Shown here piece after piece: positions 25,661-37,198 of a DNA stretch of 64,000 nt. The stretch is taken from positions 248,001-312,000 of the forward strand of contig CBDFHG010000003.1 of assembly GCA_965247385.1 (NCBI GenBank), read 5' to 3'. A program made the translations under genes and the position numbers. Position 1 is the first letter of the stretch. The number at the start of each line of letters is the position of its first letter. The notes under the pieces are model-generated. The model was not told the origin of the DNA and did not search any database. It saw only the letters and a program-made list of their open reading frames with translations. The DNA is from Thermohalobaculum sp965247385 (GTDB lineage Bacteria > Pseudomonadota > Alphaproteobacteria > Rhodobacterales > Rhodobacteraceae).

Positions 25661-26584
25661 ATGGCGCGCAAGCACAAAGGCAACCCGGTTGATGGCTGGG
25701 TGGTGATCGACAAACCGGCCGGGGTGACCTCGATCAAGGCGGTCTCCAAGGCGCGCTGGGCGTTCAAGGCGGGCAAGGCGGGTCATGCGGGTACGCTGGA
25801 CCCGCTGGCCACCGGCGTGCTGGCCATTGCCTTCGGCGAGGCGACCAAGACCGTGGCGCTGGCGCAGGAGGGGCTGAAGACCTACCGCTTCACCATCCGG
25901 CTCGGCCAGGCCACCGCCACCGACGATGCCGAGAGCGCGGTGACCGCGACCTCGGACCACCGCCCGACCGATGCCGAGATCGAGGCGGCACTGCCCGCCT
26001 GTACCGGCGATATCGAGCAGGTGCCGCCGCAGTTCTCCGCCGTCAAGGTCGCGGGCGCGCGCGCCTATGACCTGGCCCGCGAAGGCGTCGCGCTGGAACT
26101 TGCCGCCCGCCCGCTTTACGTCGAACGCCTCCAACTCGCCGCCCGCCCCGACCCGGACCACGCCGAGCTTGAGATGGTCTGCGGCAAGGGCGGCTATGTG
26201 CGTTCGATCGCCCGTGATCTGGGGCGCGACCTGGGCTGCCACGCCCATGTGACCATGTTGCGCAGGCTGGCAAGCGGTGGATTCACCCTCGACGATGCGA
26301 TTTCCTTTGAAATGCTCGACGAAATCCGCCATAGGGGCGGCTCCGAGCATCTGCTGCCGGTTTCGACCGGGCTGGACGACATCCCGGCTCTGGCCGTCTC
26401 GGCAGCAGTAGCGGCCAAACTCCGTCAGGGGCAGGCCGTTCCGGTTCCGGCAATCGACCTGGAGTACGGTGACATCGCCTGGGCGCGCCTCGATGGCCAA
26501 CCCGTCGCGATCGGCACCGTGAAAGCAGGCCAGTTGTATCCGGACCGGGTGTTCAACCTGGGGCCCAAAAGCCTGAAATACTGA
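25661..26584 (+). CDS. truB: tRNA pseudouridine(55) synthase
   Basis: 307 residues. The catalytic motif GHAGTLDPLATGVL with the nucleophilic Asp at about residue 47 is present, with the TruB C-terminal domain after residue 230. It isomerises U55 in the T-loop of tRNAs. It is followed after 14 bases by rpsO and then pnp, the classic translation/RNA-decay cluster. Confidence 0.96.
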   Translation: MARKHKGNPVDGWVVIDKPAGVTSIKAVSKARWAFKAGKAGHAGTLDPLATGVLAIAFGEATKTVALAQEGLKTYRFTIRLGQATATDDAESAVTATSDHRPTDAEIEAALPACTGDIEQVPPQFSAVKVAGARAYDLAREGVALELAARPLYVERLQLAARPDPDHAELEMVCGKGGYVRSIARDLGRDLGCHAHVTMLRRLASGGFTLDDAISFEMLDEIRHRGGSEHLLPVSTGLDDIPALAVSAAVAAKLRQGQAVPVPAIDLEYGDIAWARLDGQPVAIGTVKAGQLYPDRVFNLGPKSLKY

Positions 26585-26598
26585 AGAAGGAGACCCCG

Positions 26599-26868
26599 AT
26601 GTCGGTAACGCCTGAGCGCAAGGAAGCGCTGATCAAGGAATTCGCCACCAAGGAAGGCGACACCGGTTCGCCCGAGGTACAGGTCGCGATCCTCACCGAG
26701 CGGATCGTCAACCTGACCGAGCATTTCAAGGTCAACAAGAAAGACAACCACTCGCGTCGTGGCCTGCTGAAGATGGTGGCCCTGCGGCGCAAGCTGCTGG
26801 ATTACACCAGAAGCAGGGACGAGGAGCGTTACAAGACGCTGATCGGTCGCCTCAACATCCGCCGCTAA
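26599..26868 (+). CDS. rpsO: 30S ribosomal protein S15
   Basis: 89 residues, the normal length; MSVTPERKEALIKEFATKEG and the conserved HFKVNKKDNHSRRGLLKMV are present. GAAGGAG precedes the ATG. It binds the central 16S domain. It sits between truB and pnp, as in many proteobacteria. Confidence 0.98.
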   Translation: MSVTPERKEALIKEFATKEGDTGSPEVQVAILTERIVNLTEHFKVNKKDNHSRRGLLKMVALRRKLLDYTRSRDEERYKTLIGRLNIRR

Positions 26869-26883
26869 GGCTGAAAAGATAAG

Positions 26884-26910
26884 GGCACGCGCCGCGGGGT
26901 GCGCGCCTTT
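26884..26910 (+). terminator. Stem-loop after rpsO (terminator or processing site)
   Basis: A 10-bp stem with one mismatch (GGCACGCGCC / GGTGCGCGCC) followed by TTT lies 16 bases after rpsO. In E. coli the same gap holds a terminator and RNase III hairpins; which role applies here cannot be told from sequence. Confidence 0.5.
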
Positions 26911-27116
26911 GCGCATAGCAATGACCCGAGGGCCGGTTCGCGGGCCCCGCCCCGCGCCACAAACGGCGGGCGCAAAGCGCGGACATCACGTCCGTTCGTT
27001 TCCGCACCTGACCCCGGGTGGAAGCGTTGGGATAAATGAAATCGGGGTCCATCCCGGGAAAGGGATGTTGCACGGCCGCCGCCATCCGGGCGCCGGTTGT
27101 CAGGAAGGAAAACGGA

Positions 27117-29240
<2,124 letters not shown>

Positions 29241-29326
29241 GGGCTGAAGCCCGAGCCGCCACCGGAAACGGAAACGTCCCGGCAGGGTTGCCGGGGCGTA
29301 TCGTGGTAACAGAACCACAATAATCA

Positions 29327-29358
29327 GGCCCGCACCCACCGGTGCGGGCCTTCCTGTT
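29327..29358 (+). terminator. Rho-independent terminator of pnp
   Basis: A perfect 10-bp GC stem (GGCCCGCACC / GGTGCGGGCC) with a CACC loop, then TTCCTGTTT. Confidence 0.85.
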
Positions 29359-29478
29359 TCGAAGGGGGTCGATTGCCCGATCGGCGCTTTCAAACTCCTG
29401 GCTGCGCATCCTGGCCCGGTTGCAGCCGAATACGATCCTCTGGACCTGTCGCGAACAAGTTCCGGCCACTTGTCTCGT

Positions 29479-29633
29479 TCAGACCGCCGGTCGCTCGAAG
29501 CGGAGCGGGCTTTTCCCGCCGAGGGCTGAGTGCCGTCTGCGGAGATTGCAGAAGCGGTTGATGTATTCGAACAGGGCCATTTCCGCCTGTCTCCTTGTGT
29601 TCCACTTGTGGCACCAGATCAGTTCGGCCTTAA
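29479..29633 (-). pseudogene. IS3-family OrfB transposase, C-terminal fragment
   Basis: The minus strand encodes KAELIWCHKWNTRRQAEMAL, then FEYINRFCNLRRRHSALGGK and SPLRFERPAV before the stop at 29479. This is the rve-domain C-terminus of IS3-group transposases, including the final catalytic-Glu region neighbourhood. Everything upstream is missing: the fragment ends exactly at the IS1182 inverted repeat, so the IS1182 insertion or a later deletion removed the rest. Confidence 0.85.
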
Positions 29634-30852
29634 CAGCCCGTTGAAAAAGGCGCCATCGACCGGGGGCTCGCCGATGGCGATGGGACTGCGGAAGGATCGT
29701 CAGGGTGATTTGATGGTGGGCTGGGCGGAGATGCCGCGCTCGCCGGGTCATGTGTACTACGACCGTCTTCAGTCGGTCCTGATCGAGGGCGGCTTCGACG
29801 GCTTCGCCGCGGCGGCCTGCCGGTGCTGTTACGCGGCCAGGATGGGAGCGCCTTCGGTGCCGCCGGGGCGCTGTTTCCGCAGGCATCTGGTGGGCTACAT
29901 TGAGGGCATCGACTCTGGGCGCGGGCTGGAATGGCGTGGCTCGGATTCGCTGTCGCTGCGGGAACACCTGGCCCGGGAGAGCGGCATCGAGACGCCCACG
30001 GCCGAGGACCTGGCGCGTCTGGACCGCAAGCGCAAGGGCAAGAAGCTCTCGAACCAGGATCGGGTTTGCAGGAGCGACCCCGAGGCCAGGACCGCCAGGA
30101 TGAAGGACGCCGCGACCCATCTGGCCTGCAAGCCCGGGCACGCGGTGGATCCGGACACCGGGGCGGTGGTGGCGGCCGAGTTGCACCCGGCCGATGAGGG
30201 CGACACCACGACGCTTTCCAGGACCCTGGCGGCGGCCGAGGCAAACCTCGGCGCGGTGGCTGCGGCACCGACGCCAGAGAGCCCGGCCGAATGCGTCACC
30301 GACAAGGGCGATCACTCACGGGCGGTCTTGAAGGCCCTGGACGACAGTCCCTGCAAGACCCGGCCCTGCAAGACCCGGCCCTGGAAGACCCGGATCGCCG
30401 AGCCCAGGCAGAAGGGCTTTTCGCGCTGGCGCGGTGACGAGGCGGCGCGCCGGGCGGTCACCAACAACCGCGTGCGGCTCAAGTCCGCGCTCGCCCGCGA
30501 GGCCTTCAAGCTGCGCGCCGGGATCGTCGAGCGCTGCTTTGCCCACACCCTTGATCGCGGCGGCATGCGCCGGACCTGGCTGCGCGGGCGCGAGAACGTG
30601 CACAAGCGATACCTGCTTCACGTCGCCGGCCACAACCTCTCGTTGCTGATGCGCCACCTCATCGGCGCCGGCACCCCGCGCCAGGCTGTGGCGGGCGGAT
30701 CTGGCGGTATTTTCGTGCTTGTTGCGCCCTCTGGAGCCGTTCTGGTCGCTCGGATCGTCCTCATCGTCCCGGAGGATGGCGAAACCGCCGGCGCCGCGTT
30801 ATGTTTCGTCGTGGGGTGAAACCCGGTCAATGGCGCCTTTTTCAACGGGCTG
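29634..30852 (+). mobile_element. IS1182-family element, 1219 bp, internally deleted
   Basis: About 31-bp terminal inverted repeats starting CAGCCCGTTGAAAAAGGCGC, with one mismatch, define 29634-30852. The single gene inside lacks a central block. No clear target duplication is visible (TTAA on the left, ATAG on the right). The element cannot make a complete transposase but could be moved in trans. Confidence 0.8.
29674..30819 (+). pseudogene. IS1182-family transposase with central deletion
   Basis: The N-terminal region (LVGYIEGIDSGRGLEWRGSD) jumps directly to HLARESGIETPTAEDLARLD. About 90 residues between these, which normally include the first catalytic Asp, are gone. The C-terminal region (KLRAGIVERCFAHTLDRGGM, GHNLSLLMRHLIG) is present. 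A short in-frame triplication (CKTRPCKTRPWKTR, about 30352-30393) is also unusual. The frame is open throughout, but the protein should be inactive. Confidence 0.85.
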
Positions 30853-30913
30853 ATAGAGGTGGTCCTGCTTCTTTGGACCATCTTGGCGGCAAGATAATAC
30901 CAACGGGCGCTGA

Positions 30914-31330
30914 TCAACCGTTGGAGGCCGAGCGGCGAGGTCGCCCGCCCTTACGCCCATTCTCTCTGGACGCGGCTGCCTTGGCCGCTGTTGTGGCTTT
31001 GCCGCCAGATTTACCGAGCTGTGCTGCCATCCAGCGGTTTGAGCCAAAAGCACCTTGCAGAAGCGCGGGCACATAGACATCTGCATCCAGCATGGGCCAA
31101 TACAGGCCGAGGCCAGACGGGCTAATTTCGATTTTGATCAGATCATCCGGCGAAGCGCCGGCCAAACCTTCGGTCAACCGCACGGGGATCGCGATCTGCA
31201 CGTCATTGCTCAATCCAATAACCACCCGTTTCGCGCGACGATCATAGCGCACATCAACGGCATATCCAGCGTGTCGCAGGTCTGCGGCACGAGCCTGGGC
31301 TTGTTGAAACTCCTGTTCAGTAACAGCCAT
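30914..31330 (-). CDS. DUF2442 protein (partner of DUF4160)
   Basis: 138 residues from MAVTEQEFQQAQ, supported by GGAG eight bases upstream. The DUF2442 core is clear (RVVIGLSNDVQIAIPV, then LTEGLAGASPDDLIKIEISP). It is followed by an Ala/Arg/Lys-rich tail (KAAASRENGRKGGRPRR) that resembles a DNA-contacting extension. It overlaps the stop of the DUF4160 gene. DUF4160/DUF2442 pairs are common, mobile, and considered toxin-antitoxin-like; the actual role is unproven. Confidence 0.85.
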   Translation of the reverse strand: MAVTEQEFQQAQARAADLRHAGYAVDVRYDRRAKRVVIGLSNDVQIAIPVRLTEGLAGASPDDLIKIEISPSGLGLYWPMLDADVYVPALLQGAFGSNRWMAAQLGKSGGKATTAAKAAASRENGRKGGRPRRSASNG

Positions 31331-31565
31331 GAATTTCACTCCATTTCTGGCATAAATTGGTCAGGTGCGTTGCCAGATCATTCTGGATGCGGCTGACTGT
31401 CTGACGATTGAAGCTGTGGCTCTCCCGCAGGGACAGAGGCCCGTCTGGGCAATTCAGGATGAACACGGCTTCTCCGCCCGCCTCCATAACGTGAACATGC
31501 GCGGGTCGGTGGTCGTTCGGGTAGATGGCAACCCGCAGGCCATTGAAACGCAGAACAGTCGGCAT
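31317..31565 (-). CDS. DUF4160 protein
   Basis: 82 residues from MPTVLRFNGLRVAIYPNDHR; an ATG five codons earlier is possible. The PAHVHVMEAGGEAVF motif is diagnostic for DUF4160. It forms a two-gene unit with the overlapping DUF2442 gene. A copy of the dispersed palindrome lies 44 bp upstream of its start. Confidence 0.88.
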   Translation of the reverse strand: MPTVLRFNGLRVAIYPNDHRPAHVHVMEAGGEAVFILNCPDGPLSLRESHSFNRQTVSRIQNDLATHLTNLCQKWSEIHGCY

Positions 31566-31608
31566 GAGGTGATATAACAAAACCCAAACGGTTAGGATAG
31601 TGTGTTGA

Positions 31609-31649
31609 CCAGGATTCCCGAACTAAGTCCCTGACGCGCCTCGGCAGGG
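31609..31649. repeat. Dispersed palindrome, partial copy 2
   Basis: 40 of 41 bases match 16453-16493: one full 25-base arm, the 11-base loop (one change) and the first five bases of the second arm. The rest of the second arm is missing. As with copy 1, it lies next to a two-gene toxin-antitoxin-like module. Confidence 0.9.
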
Positions 31650-31840
31650 GCGGCGATGGGTGCCGTTGTGGGGTTTTCGCCCCGCGCCCGGGCGTCACTC
31701 CCGCGGATTTCGCGCTCGAGGAGATATTCTCAAGGCGGCCACGCGTCTTGCGGGTCCCGCGCCTGTCCGTTGGCCAGGCGAAGCCCTGGCCGGGAGCCGG
31801 CATCGCGCTTCAGCAAGGATATCGTGGCAGGCCGGAGCCG

Positions 31841-33293
31841 TCAGGTCGGGCCGCGCGCCAGGGCCATGATCTTCCACCTGGCGCTCGGCACCAGATCGAG
31901 CCCCGCTTCGCTCCCCAAACGGATGATCAGCCGCCGCGCATGACGGATCACCCGGCCAGGCAGGGCGATCACCGCGTTCAGATTATGCGCCAGCACCATG
32001 ATCGCCCACCAGGCCGCATTGGCTCCGAACAGACCCGAGGGCAGGGTGCCGCCAGCCAGGTCGTGCTTCATCACCGCGTGGACTTCCTCGCTCTTGCCAC
32101 AGCGCTCCCGGGACCACCAGATCACCTCATCGCCCGGCAGATCACGGTTGGTGACCAGAGCGAACAGCTTGCTGCGCCCCCTCAAAGCAAACGCCGCGGT
32201 CGGGAACGGCAACTGGTCCCCATCGCCAGGCTCCAACTGTTCCAGCGGCTCCCGGATCGCCAGGAAGCGGTAATCCGCCCGCGTCTTGCTCTCGCCCACC
32301 CAACTCGGCACATGGCAGACCTCCGCCCACTCCTGGCCGGTCGCCTGACGTTGCCCGTCGAAAACACGATCCAGCGCCCGCCACTCGGCCTCCGCCGCGG
32401 CCAGGGCGGCACGCCGGAACTCCGCCGTCACGTTGGTGCCGACGGCGAACTCGATCACCCCGAAAACCTTGTCCCGGCCCGCGCCACAACAGAGCAGCAG
32501 ATCCTTCTGATAACCCGCCGTGTCCGAGCGCAGACAGACCTTGTCCACGCCCCCAGGCAGCGCCGCCAGCGAGGCCTGCAACACCTGCAACTGCCGATAG
32601 CCGGCCGGCACATTGCCGCCCTGGATCTCGGAATGCACGACCACCTGCTGTTCCGCCCACCAGGGGTTCAACGGCTGACAGGCCTTGAACTTCTTGTAGC
32701 AGTATTCCGCCTGGCGCTTGTGGCTCTGCACCAGCGTCGCGTCCATGTCCAGCGTCGCCGCGCCCGGCCCGCGATGGCGCTGCAGAAATGACACCAGCGC
32801 CTGCCAGCGCCTGATCGACACGCCACAGACCAGGCAGACCCGCCGACGGGCGCGGGATGAAGGCACGCCCGACCTCCCGCAGCTCTTCCTGGCCTGCGTC
32901 GTGGAAGCGTTCCAACCAGCCCGACAGAGCCGACGGCGAAGGCACGCTGCGCCCGCGGCCGCGCCGGAACCGGTTCTTCAGTTGCCGACGTTCCCGGCGC
33001 ACCAACAGCCGCCGTTCAACCGCATCCATGGTCGCGGCAAAGCCGGCGTCCGCCTCCAGGCGCTCCAGATCCTCGACCCGATCACCCCCGCACAGATCGA
33101 GTGCGATCCCCGCGATGATCATCTGCACATCCAGCCAGCCCTGCCGTCCCGCCACCCGCACCTGGCGCCGCACCGCAGCCGCCAGTCCCGATGCCTCAAT
33201 CAAATCAAGCTAAACACCAATCCCGGCAAAACCCGTCAGATCGCGGCTGCCCGGCGCGCTTTCGTACTCGAAAGGAAGAACGTCCTGTGCCAT
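31841..33293 (-). pseudogene. IS1380-family transposase, broken by a stop and a frameshift
   Basis: The original start is probably the ATG at 33293 (MAQDVLPFEYESAPGSRDLT). An in-frame TAG at 33212-33210 interrupts it, and a frameshift near 32850 separates the N-terminal third from the catalytic part. The DDE-type region is otherwise recognisable: TLDMDATLV, CLRSDTAGYQ and ERCGKSEEVHAVMKHDLAGG. Both lesions make it inactive. Terminal inverted repeats were not identified. Confidence 0.85.
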
Positions 33294-33751
33294 GTTATTT
33301 TCACCCCGTTGGTGATGGAGTTATTCATAAAACCCATCATGAATCCCTCTGGATTCAAAGCCAACGGGGAATTTTAACTTTTTTGATCCAGAATCAGGGG
33401 GGCGCGAAAAGATGGCAAACCCCACCGGCACCCCGTCAAACCACCGGCCCGAGGAAAGCAGGATCGATGAAAAATTATCAATATCCCAATGCTTTAGTCA
33501 ATCTATCCAGGGGCACTCAGTTCGCCAATGTGCGAACCATTCAATCGGTTCAGTTTTAGTCAGAAAATCATGCCCGCCATGTGGGATCCGTTTGCCAAGG
33601 TCCGCCTCTGGCATAAATCAGCCGCGACCCTCCATCCTGGAACACGGCAAATTTGCCTTTGAATGCCAACACATGAAGGCCACCCCTGAATCCACCCTTG
33701 CCGCCGACACAACACACGCTAGTGTGCGCACGACCACAGGGGGGATCGCCC
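33294..33751. other. Gene-free stretch between IS1380 debris and proX
   Basis: Open frames here are short and lack codon bias. It probably includes the outer end of the IS1380 element near 33300-33400 (an A/T-rich patch) and the leader of the next gene. I see no RNA gene or clear terminator. Confidence 0.4.
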
Positions 33752-34300
33752 ATGACCGATGACACCAAGGCCGGTGAGGCCGAGCTTTACGCGCTGCTGG
33801 ACGCGAACGCCATCGCCTACAACCACCACACCCATCCGCCCCTGTTCACCGTGGCGGACTCCCAGGCGCTGCGCGGCGAGTTGCCGGGCGGGCATGTGAA
33901 GAACATGTTCATGAAGGACAAGAAGGAGGCGATCTGGCTCGCGACCTGCCTCGAGGACCGGCGGATCCGAATCCGCGATCTGGAGAAGGAGATCGGCGCC
34001 AAGAACCTCTCCTTCGGCAAGGAAGAGCTTCTGTGGGAGGTCCTTGGGGTGCGCCCGGGTGCGGTCACCCCCTTCGGGCTGATCAATGACCGCGCGGAGC
34101 AGCGGGTGCGGGTGGCGCTCGACGCCCAGATGCTGGAGCGCGATCCGCTGAACTTCCATCCCCTCCACAATGAGGCGACGACGACGATCTCGAAGGACGG
34201 CTTCCTGAAATTCCTTGCGCTGACCGGCCACGATCCGGTTCTGGTCGATTTCGACCGGTTGGAGGAGCAGGAGCGCGCCCGGCAGGCGGCCCAACAATAG
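33752..34300 (+). CDS. Prolyl-tRNA editing protein (YbaK/ProX family)
   Basis: 182 residues from MTDDTKAGEAELYALLD; GGGGGGAT precedes the ATG. The YbaK fold with HPPLFTVADSQALRGELPGG (about residue 28), KNMFMKDKKEAIWLAT and GAVTPFGLINDR matches ProX-type deacylases, which hydrolyse Ala-tRNA(Pro) made by mistake. It is a stand-alone editing domain and the first gene of a short rightward run with cnoX. Confidence 0.88.
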   Translation: MTDDTKAGEAELYALLDANAIAYNHHTHPPLFTVADSQALRGELPGGHVKNMFMKDKKEAIWLATCLEDRRIRIRDLEKEIGAKNLSFGKEELLWEVLGVRPGAVTPFGLINDRAEQRVRVALDAQMLERDPLNFHPLHNEATTTISKDGFLKFLALTGHDPVLVDFDRLEEQERARQAAQQ

Positions 34301-34385
34301 CCCGTCACAATATCCGGCAGCAATTGCCGTGGTGCGCCGCAGGCTCTATGTGGAGGCGAAAGCGGACGACCATCGAGGAGCGAAA

Positions 34386-35312
34386 ATGATCGAACTTGGC
34401 AGTGCCCCGGCAGCCCCTGGAGGCCCGGCTGCAACCGATGGCTCCCCGGTGAAAGACGCCACCGACGCCAGTTTCATGGCCGACGTCATCGAGGCATCGC
34501 GTGAGACGCCGGTGATCGTCGACTTCTGGGCCCCCTGGTGCGGCCCTTGCAAGCAGCTCACGCCGCTGCTGGAGCAGGCCGTTATGGCCAGCCGCGGCGC
34601 GGTGAAAATGGTCAAGGTCAATATCGAGGAAAACCAGCAGGTCGCGGCCCAGATGCGGGTGCAATCGATCCCGGCGGTGTTCGCCTTCCACGGCGGCCAG
34701 CCGGTGGACGGTTTCATGGGCGCGCAACAGCCTTCCGAGGTTACCGAATTCGTCAAGCGGGTGGCCGCCATGGGCAATAGCGGCAACGGGCTGGACGCGG
34801 CGCTGGAACAGGCGGAGGAGATGCTGGCGGCCGGTGCCGCCGCCGATGCCGCCCAGATCTTCGCCGCCGTGCTGGCCGAGGATCCGGCCAACCCGCGGGC
34901 CCTGGGCGGGCTGGCGCGCGCCCACCTCGCAGCCGACAATATTGAACAGGCGAGGCAGACCCTCGAGATGGCCCCGCCGGAAATCGCTGACGACCCGGCC
35001 ATCACCGCCGCCCGCTCCGCCATCGAACTGGCCGAGCAGACCCAGGATACTGGCGAGGTGGGCGAGGTTAAGGCCCGGCTGGAGGCGAGCCCGGACGACC
35101 ACCAGGCGCGCTATGACCTTGCGCTTGCGCTGTTGGCGGGCAAGGATCGGGAGGCGGCCGTCGAGACCCTGCTGGAATTGTTCCGCCGCGACCGCGAGTG
35201 GAACGAAGGTGCTGCCAAGGAGCAGCTTTTCAGGCTGTTCGACAGCTTCGGCCCGAAAGACCCGCTGACCCTGACTGGGCGGCGGCGGCTATCGTCCATG
35301 ATCTTTGCTTGA
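34386..35312 (+). CDS. cnoX: Thioredoxin-TPR co-chaperone (CnoX/YbbN-like)
   Basis: 308 residues from MIELGSAPAAPGG, with GAGGAG just upstream. The thioredoxin domain carries an intact WCGPC site (DFWAPWCGPCKQLTPLLEQA, about residue 45). From about residue 140 on, TPR-like helices include AEDPANPRALGGLARAHLAA. CnoX proteins hold clients and protect them from oxidation for transfer to GroEL or DnaK. The active CGPC motif means redox activity is likely. It is followed by the LON-domain gene. Confidence 0.88.
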   Translation: MIELGSAPAAPGGPAATDGSPVKDATDASFMADVIEASRETPVIVDFWAPWCGPCKQLTPLLEQAVMASRGAVKMVKVNIEENQQVAAQMRVQSIPAVFAFHGGQPVDGFMGAQQPSEVTEFVKRVAAMGNSGNGLDAALEQAEEMLAAGAAADAAQIFAAVLAEDPANPRALGGLARAHLAADNIEQARQTLEMAPPEIADDPAITAARSAIELAEQTQDTGEVGEVKARLEASPDDHQARYDLALALLAGKDREAAVETLLELFRRDREWNEGAAKEQLFRLFDSFGPKDPLTLTGRRRLSSMIFA

Positions 35313-35359
35313 GGCGGGGATCTTTGCCTGAGGAGAGAATCGTTGTCTGAGGAGGGCCG

Positions 35360-36013
35360 ATGACGCGGCGTTTCGCCCTTGCGGATTTACCTGAAGTCAT
35401 CCCGGTATTCCCGCTGCCGGGGGCGCTGTTGCTGCCCCGGGCGCGGTTGCCGCTGAACATCTTCGAGCCGCGCTACCTGGCGATGCTGGACCATGTGTTG
35501 CGCTCGGATCACCGGTTGATCGGCATGGTGCAGCCCTTCGAGGGCCCGGCCCCGCAGCCGAAGCTCCATGCCATCGGATGCGCCGGACGGGTCACCAGCC
35601 TGAGCGAGACCGAGGACGGGCGCTACCTGATCGCGCTGACCGGGCTCTCGCGTTTTCGCATCGGGGCCGAGCACGACGGCTTCACCCCGTACCGACGGGT
35701 CCGGGCCGAATGGGCCGACTTCGCCGTCGACCTCGGTCCGGAGGAGGGTGTGGCCGGGTTCCGCCGCAAGGACTTCATGGCCGTGCTCCGGCGCTATTTC
35801 CAGACGGTGCGGCTGGCGTCTGACTGGGACGGTCTGAGCGACGCCGAGCCGGAGTTTCTGGTCAACTCGCTGTCGATGATGTGCCCGTTCTCGGTCGAGG
35901 AAAAGCAGGCGCTGCTGGAGGCCCCACGCCTCTCGGACCGCGCCGAGACCCTGACGGCGCTGATGCAGTTCGCCATCGCCTCGGGTGGCGGCGAAGACAA
36001 CCAGGTGCAATGA
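35360..36013 (+). CDS. LON peptidase substrate-binding-domain protein
   Basis: 217 residues. Start ADLPEVIPVFPLPGALLLPR, then LPLNIFEPRYLAMLDHVL, is the LON N-domain signature. There is no AAA+ or protease domain. Such single-domain proteins occur widely in alphaproteobacteria next to thioredoxin and Trm112-like genes, as here. Function is unproven; peptide or client binding is assumed from the domain. Confidence 0.9.
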   Translation: MTRRFALADLPEVIPVFPLPGALLLPRARLPLNIFEPRYLAMLDHVLRSDHRLIGMVQPFEGPAPQPKLHAIGCAGRVTSLSETEDGRYLIALTGLSRFRIGAEHDGFTPYRRVRAEWADFAVDLGPEEGVAGFRRKDFMAVLRRYFQTVRLASDWDGLSDAEPEFLVNSLSMMCPFSVEEKQALLEAPRLSDRAETLTALMQFAIASGGGEDNQVQ

Positions 36014-36040
36014 TCAGGTGTCGCGACCAGGAGCGATGAA

Positions 36041-36262
36041 GTGACCGATACCCTGCCCGATAACCAGCCTGATAGCCAACCGGACAGCCAGAGGGTCAGC
36101 CCCAAGCTGCTGGAGGCGCTGGTCTGCCCGGCCACCGGCGGGCGTCTGGAATACGACGCGGCGAAAGCCGAGCTGATCTCGAAGACGGCAATGCTCGCCT
36201 ACCCGATCCGCTCCGGTATCCCGATCATGCTGATCGACGAGGCAAGGAAGATCGAGGGGTAA
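36041..36262 (+). CDS. Trm112-like zinc-ribbon-type protein
   Basis: 73 residues from a GTG start with AGGAG upstream. The Trm112/YcaR motif LVCPATGGRLEYD and the end YPIRSGIPIMLIDEAR are typical. Only one Cys of the usual four zinc ligands is present, as in many bacterial YcaR homologues. In eukaryotes Trm112 activates methyltransferases; the bacterial role is poorly known. It is the last gene of the proX-cnoX-LON run. Confidence 0.88.
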   Translation: MTDTLPDNQPDSQPDSQRVSPKLLEALVCPATGGRLEYDAAKAELISKTAMLAYPIRSGIPIMLIDEARKIEG

Positions 36263-36845
36263 GGCGGGACGGGGCGACCCGCCGTCTTTTCCCAATCACA
36301 CGGCATATCTTGGCGGGCACTTCTGTCGTTGTGGAGACGGGCCTTGAGAATCTCGACTGCCGCATCTTTGATCGAGGAGTCCTCTGTCGCTGATATGCGG
36401 GTGAGACGCCGCGTTAGCTCAAGGCTCTGCGCGTCGAAATTATCGACAAGACCCCACGAAAGAGCGAACAGGAAAACTTCCAGTTCCCGATGGCAAACCC
36501 GTTCCCCGCGCAGCCGGCGCAGATAGTAGCTGGCATCCAGGCCTATCCAAAAACCTGTCGCTACAAAAACTTCCCTAAATTTGCTCCATGGAAATTGTGC
36601 CGACACCGGATAGCCATATCAAATGAATCGCGATTACCCGACCGGATGGATTCAAAAAATCTATTGAAGGTATCGTGATCGGATCGAGAATTAGACCTCT
36701 GGATTGCGTCTACGAAACGGTCATTGATCTTGCAGGCTGGTACATCGATCTGCAAATCAGGTGCTTGTGTGGCGTAAGCTGATTGCACTCCCGGAAGGGC
36801 AAGGAATATCGGCGCAGAGATTCCCGAATGTTTTTCGATTCTCAT
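36199..36845 (-). pseudogene. Hypothetical exported protein gene, frameshifted
   Basis: Two adjoining minus-strand frames look like one gene. The first begins MRIEKHSGISAPIFLALPGV, a weak signal peptide ending near QSAYA, and runs to about 36600. The second continues in another frame with FPWSKFREVFVATGFWIGLD and CHRELEVFLFALSWGLVDN. Joining them needs one frameshift near 36595. The C-terminal end runs into the antisense of the Trm112-like gene, so the true end may also be lost. No family is recognised. Two overlapping small genes are the alternative. Confidence 0.45.
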
Positions 36846-36911
36846 TGCCGTGGGGCTCCACCGGGGCAATTTTTCAATGCGCTGCCAATTTAAAAGCCAC
36901 CAACGCCGCAA

Positions 36912-37198
36912 CCCGCATACTGACGCGATCCATCGTACGCCTCAACCCCGCTTTCCGCGTCGTGCCCGATGCTGCGGGTTGTCATGGAACAGCACGAGCG
37001 GTCGGATGAGTGGGCCAGACCTACCATCCGCAACAGTGCAACCAGATCCGCTGGCCCGAAGCGACCTGCCCAACGCTCCGAAATGCAACCACAACACGCA
37101 CCAACGTCATTTTGACCCTCGTCCCGTGCGGGCAGACCCGCTAAACTCCTCACCGCAAGGGCCGAATTCATTCCCGGCTGGAAGTACTGTGGCACGTC
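36912..37198. other. Region upstream of the DUF1538 gene
   Basis: No gene supported. In related operons a first DUF1538 gene would be expected here; none is seen, so it is absent or lost. An in-frame TAA (about 37140) lies upstream of the DUF1538 start. Confidence 0.35.

Noticed and set aside
33412..33762. 116-residue plus frame before the proX-like gene
   Set aside because: No ribosome site, no family features, Ser/His/Pro-rich random composition; overlaps the proX start.
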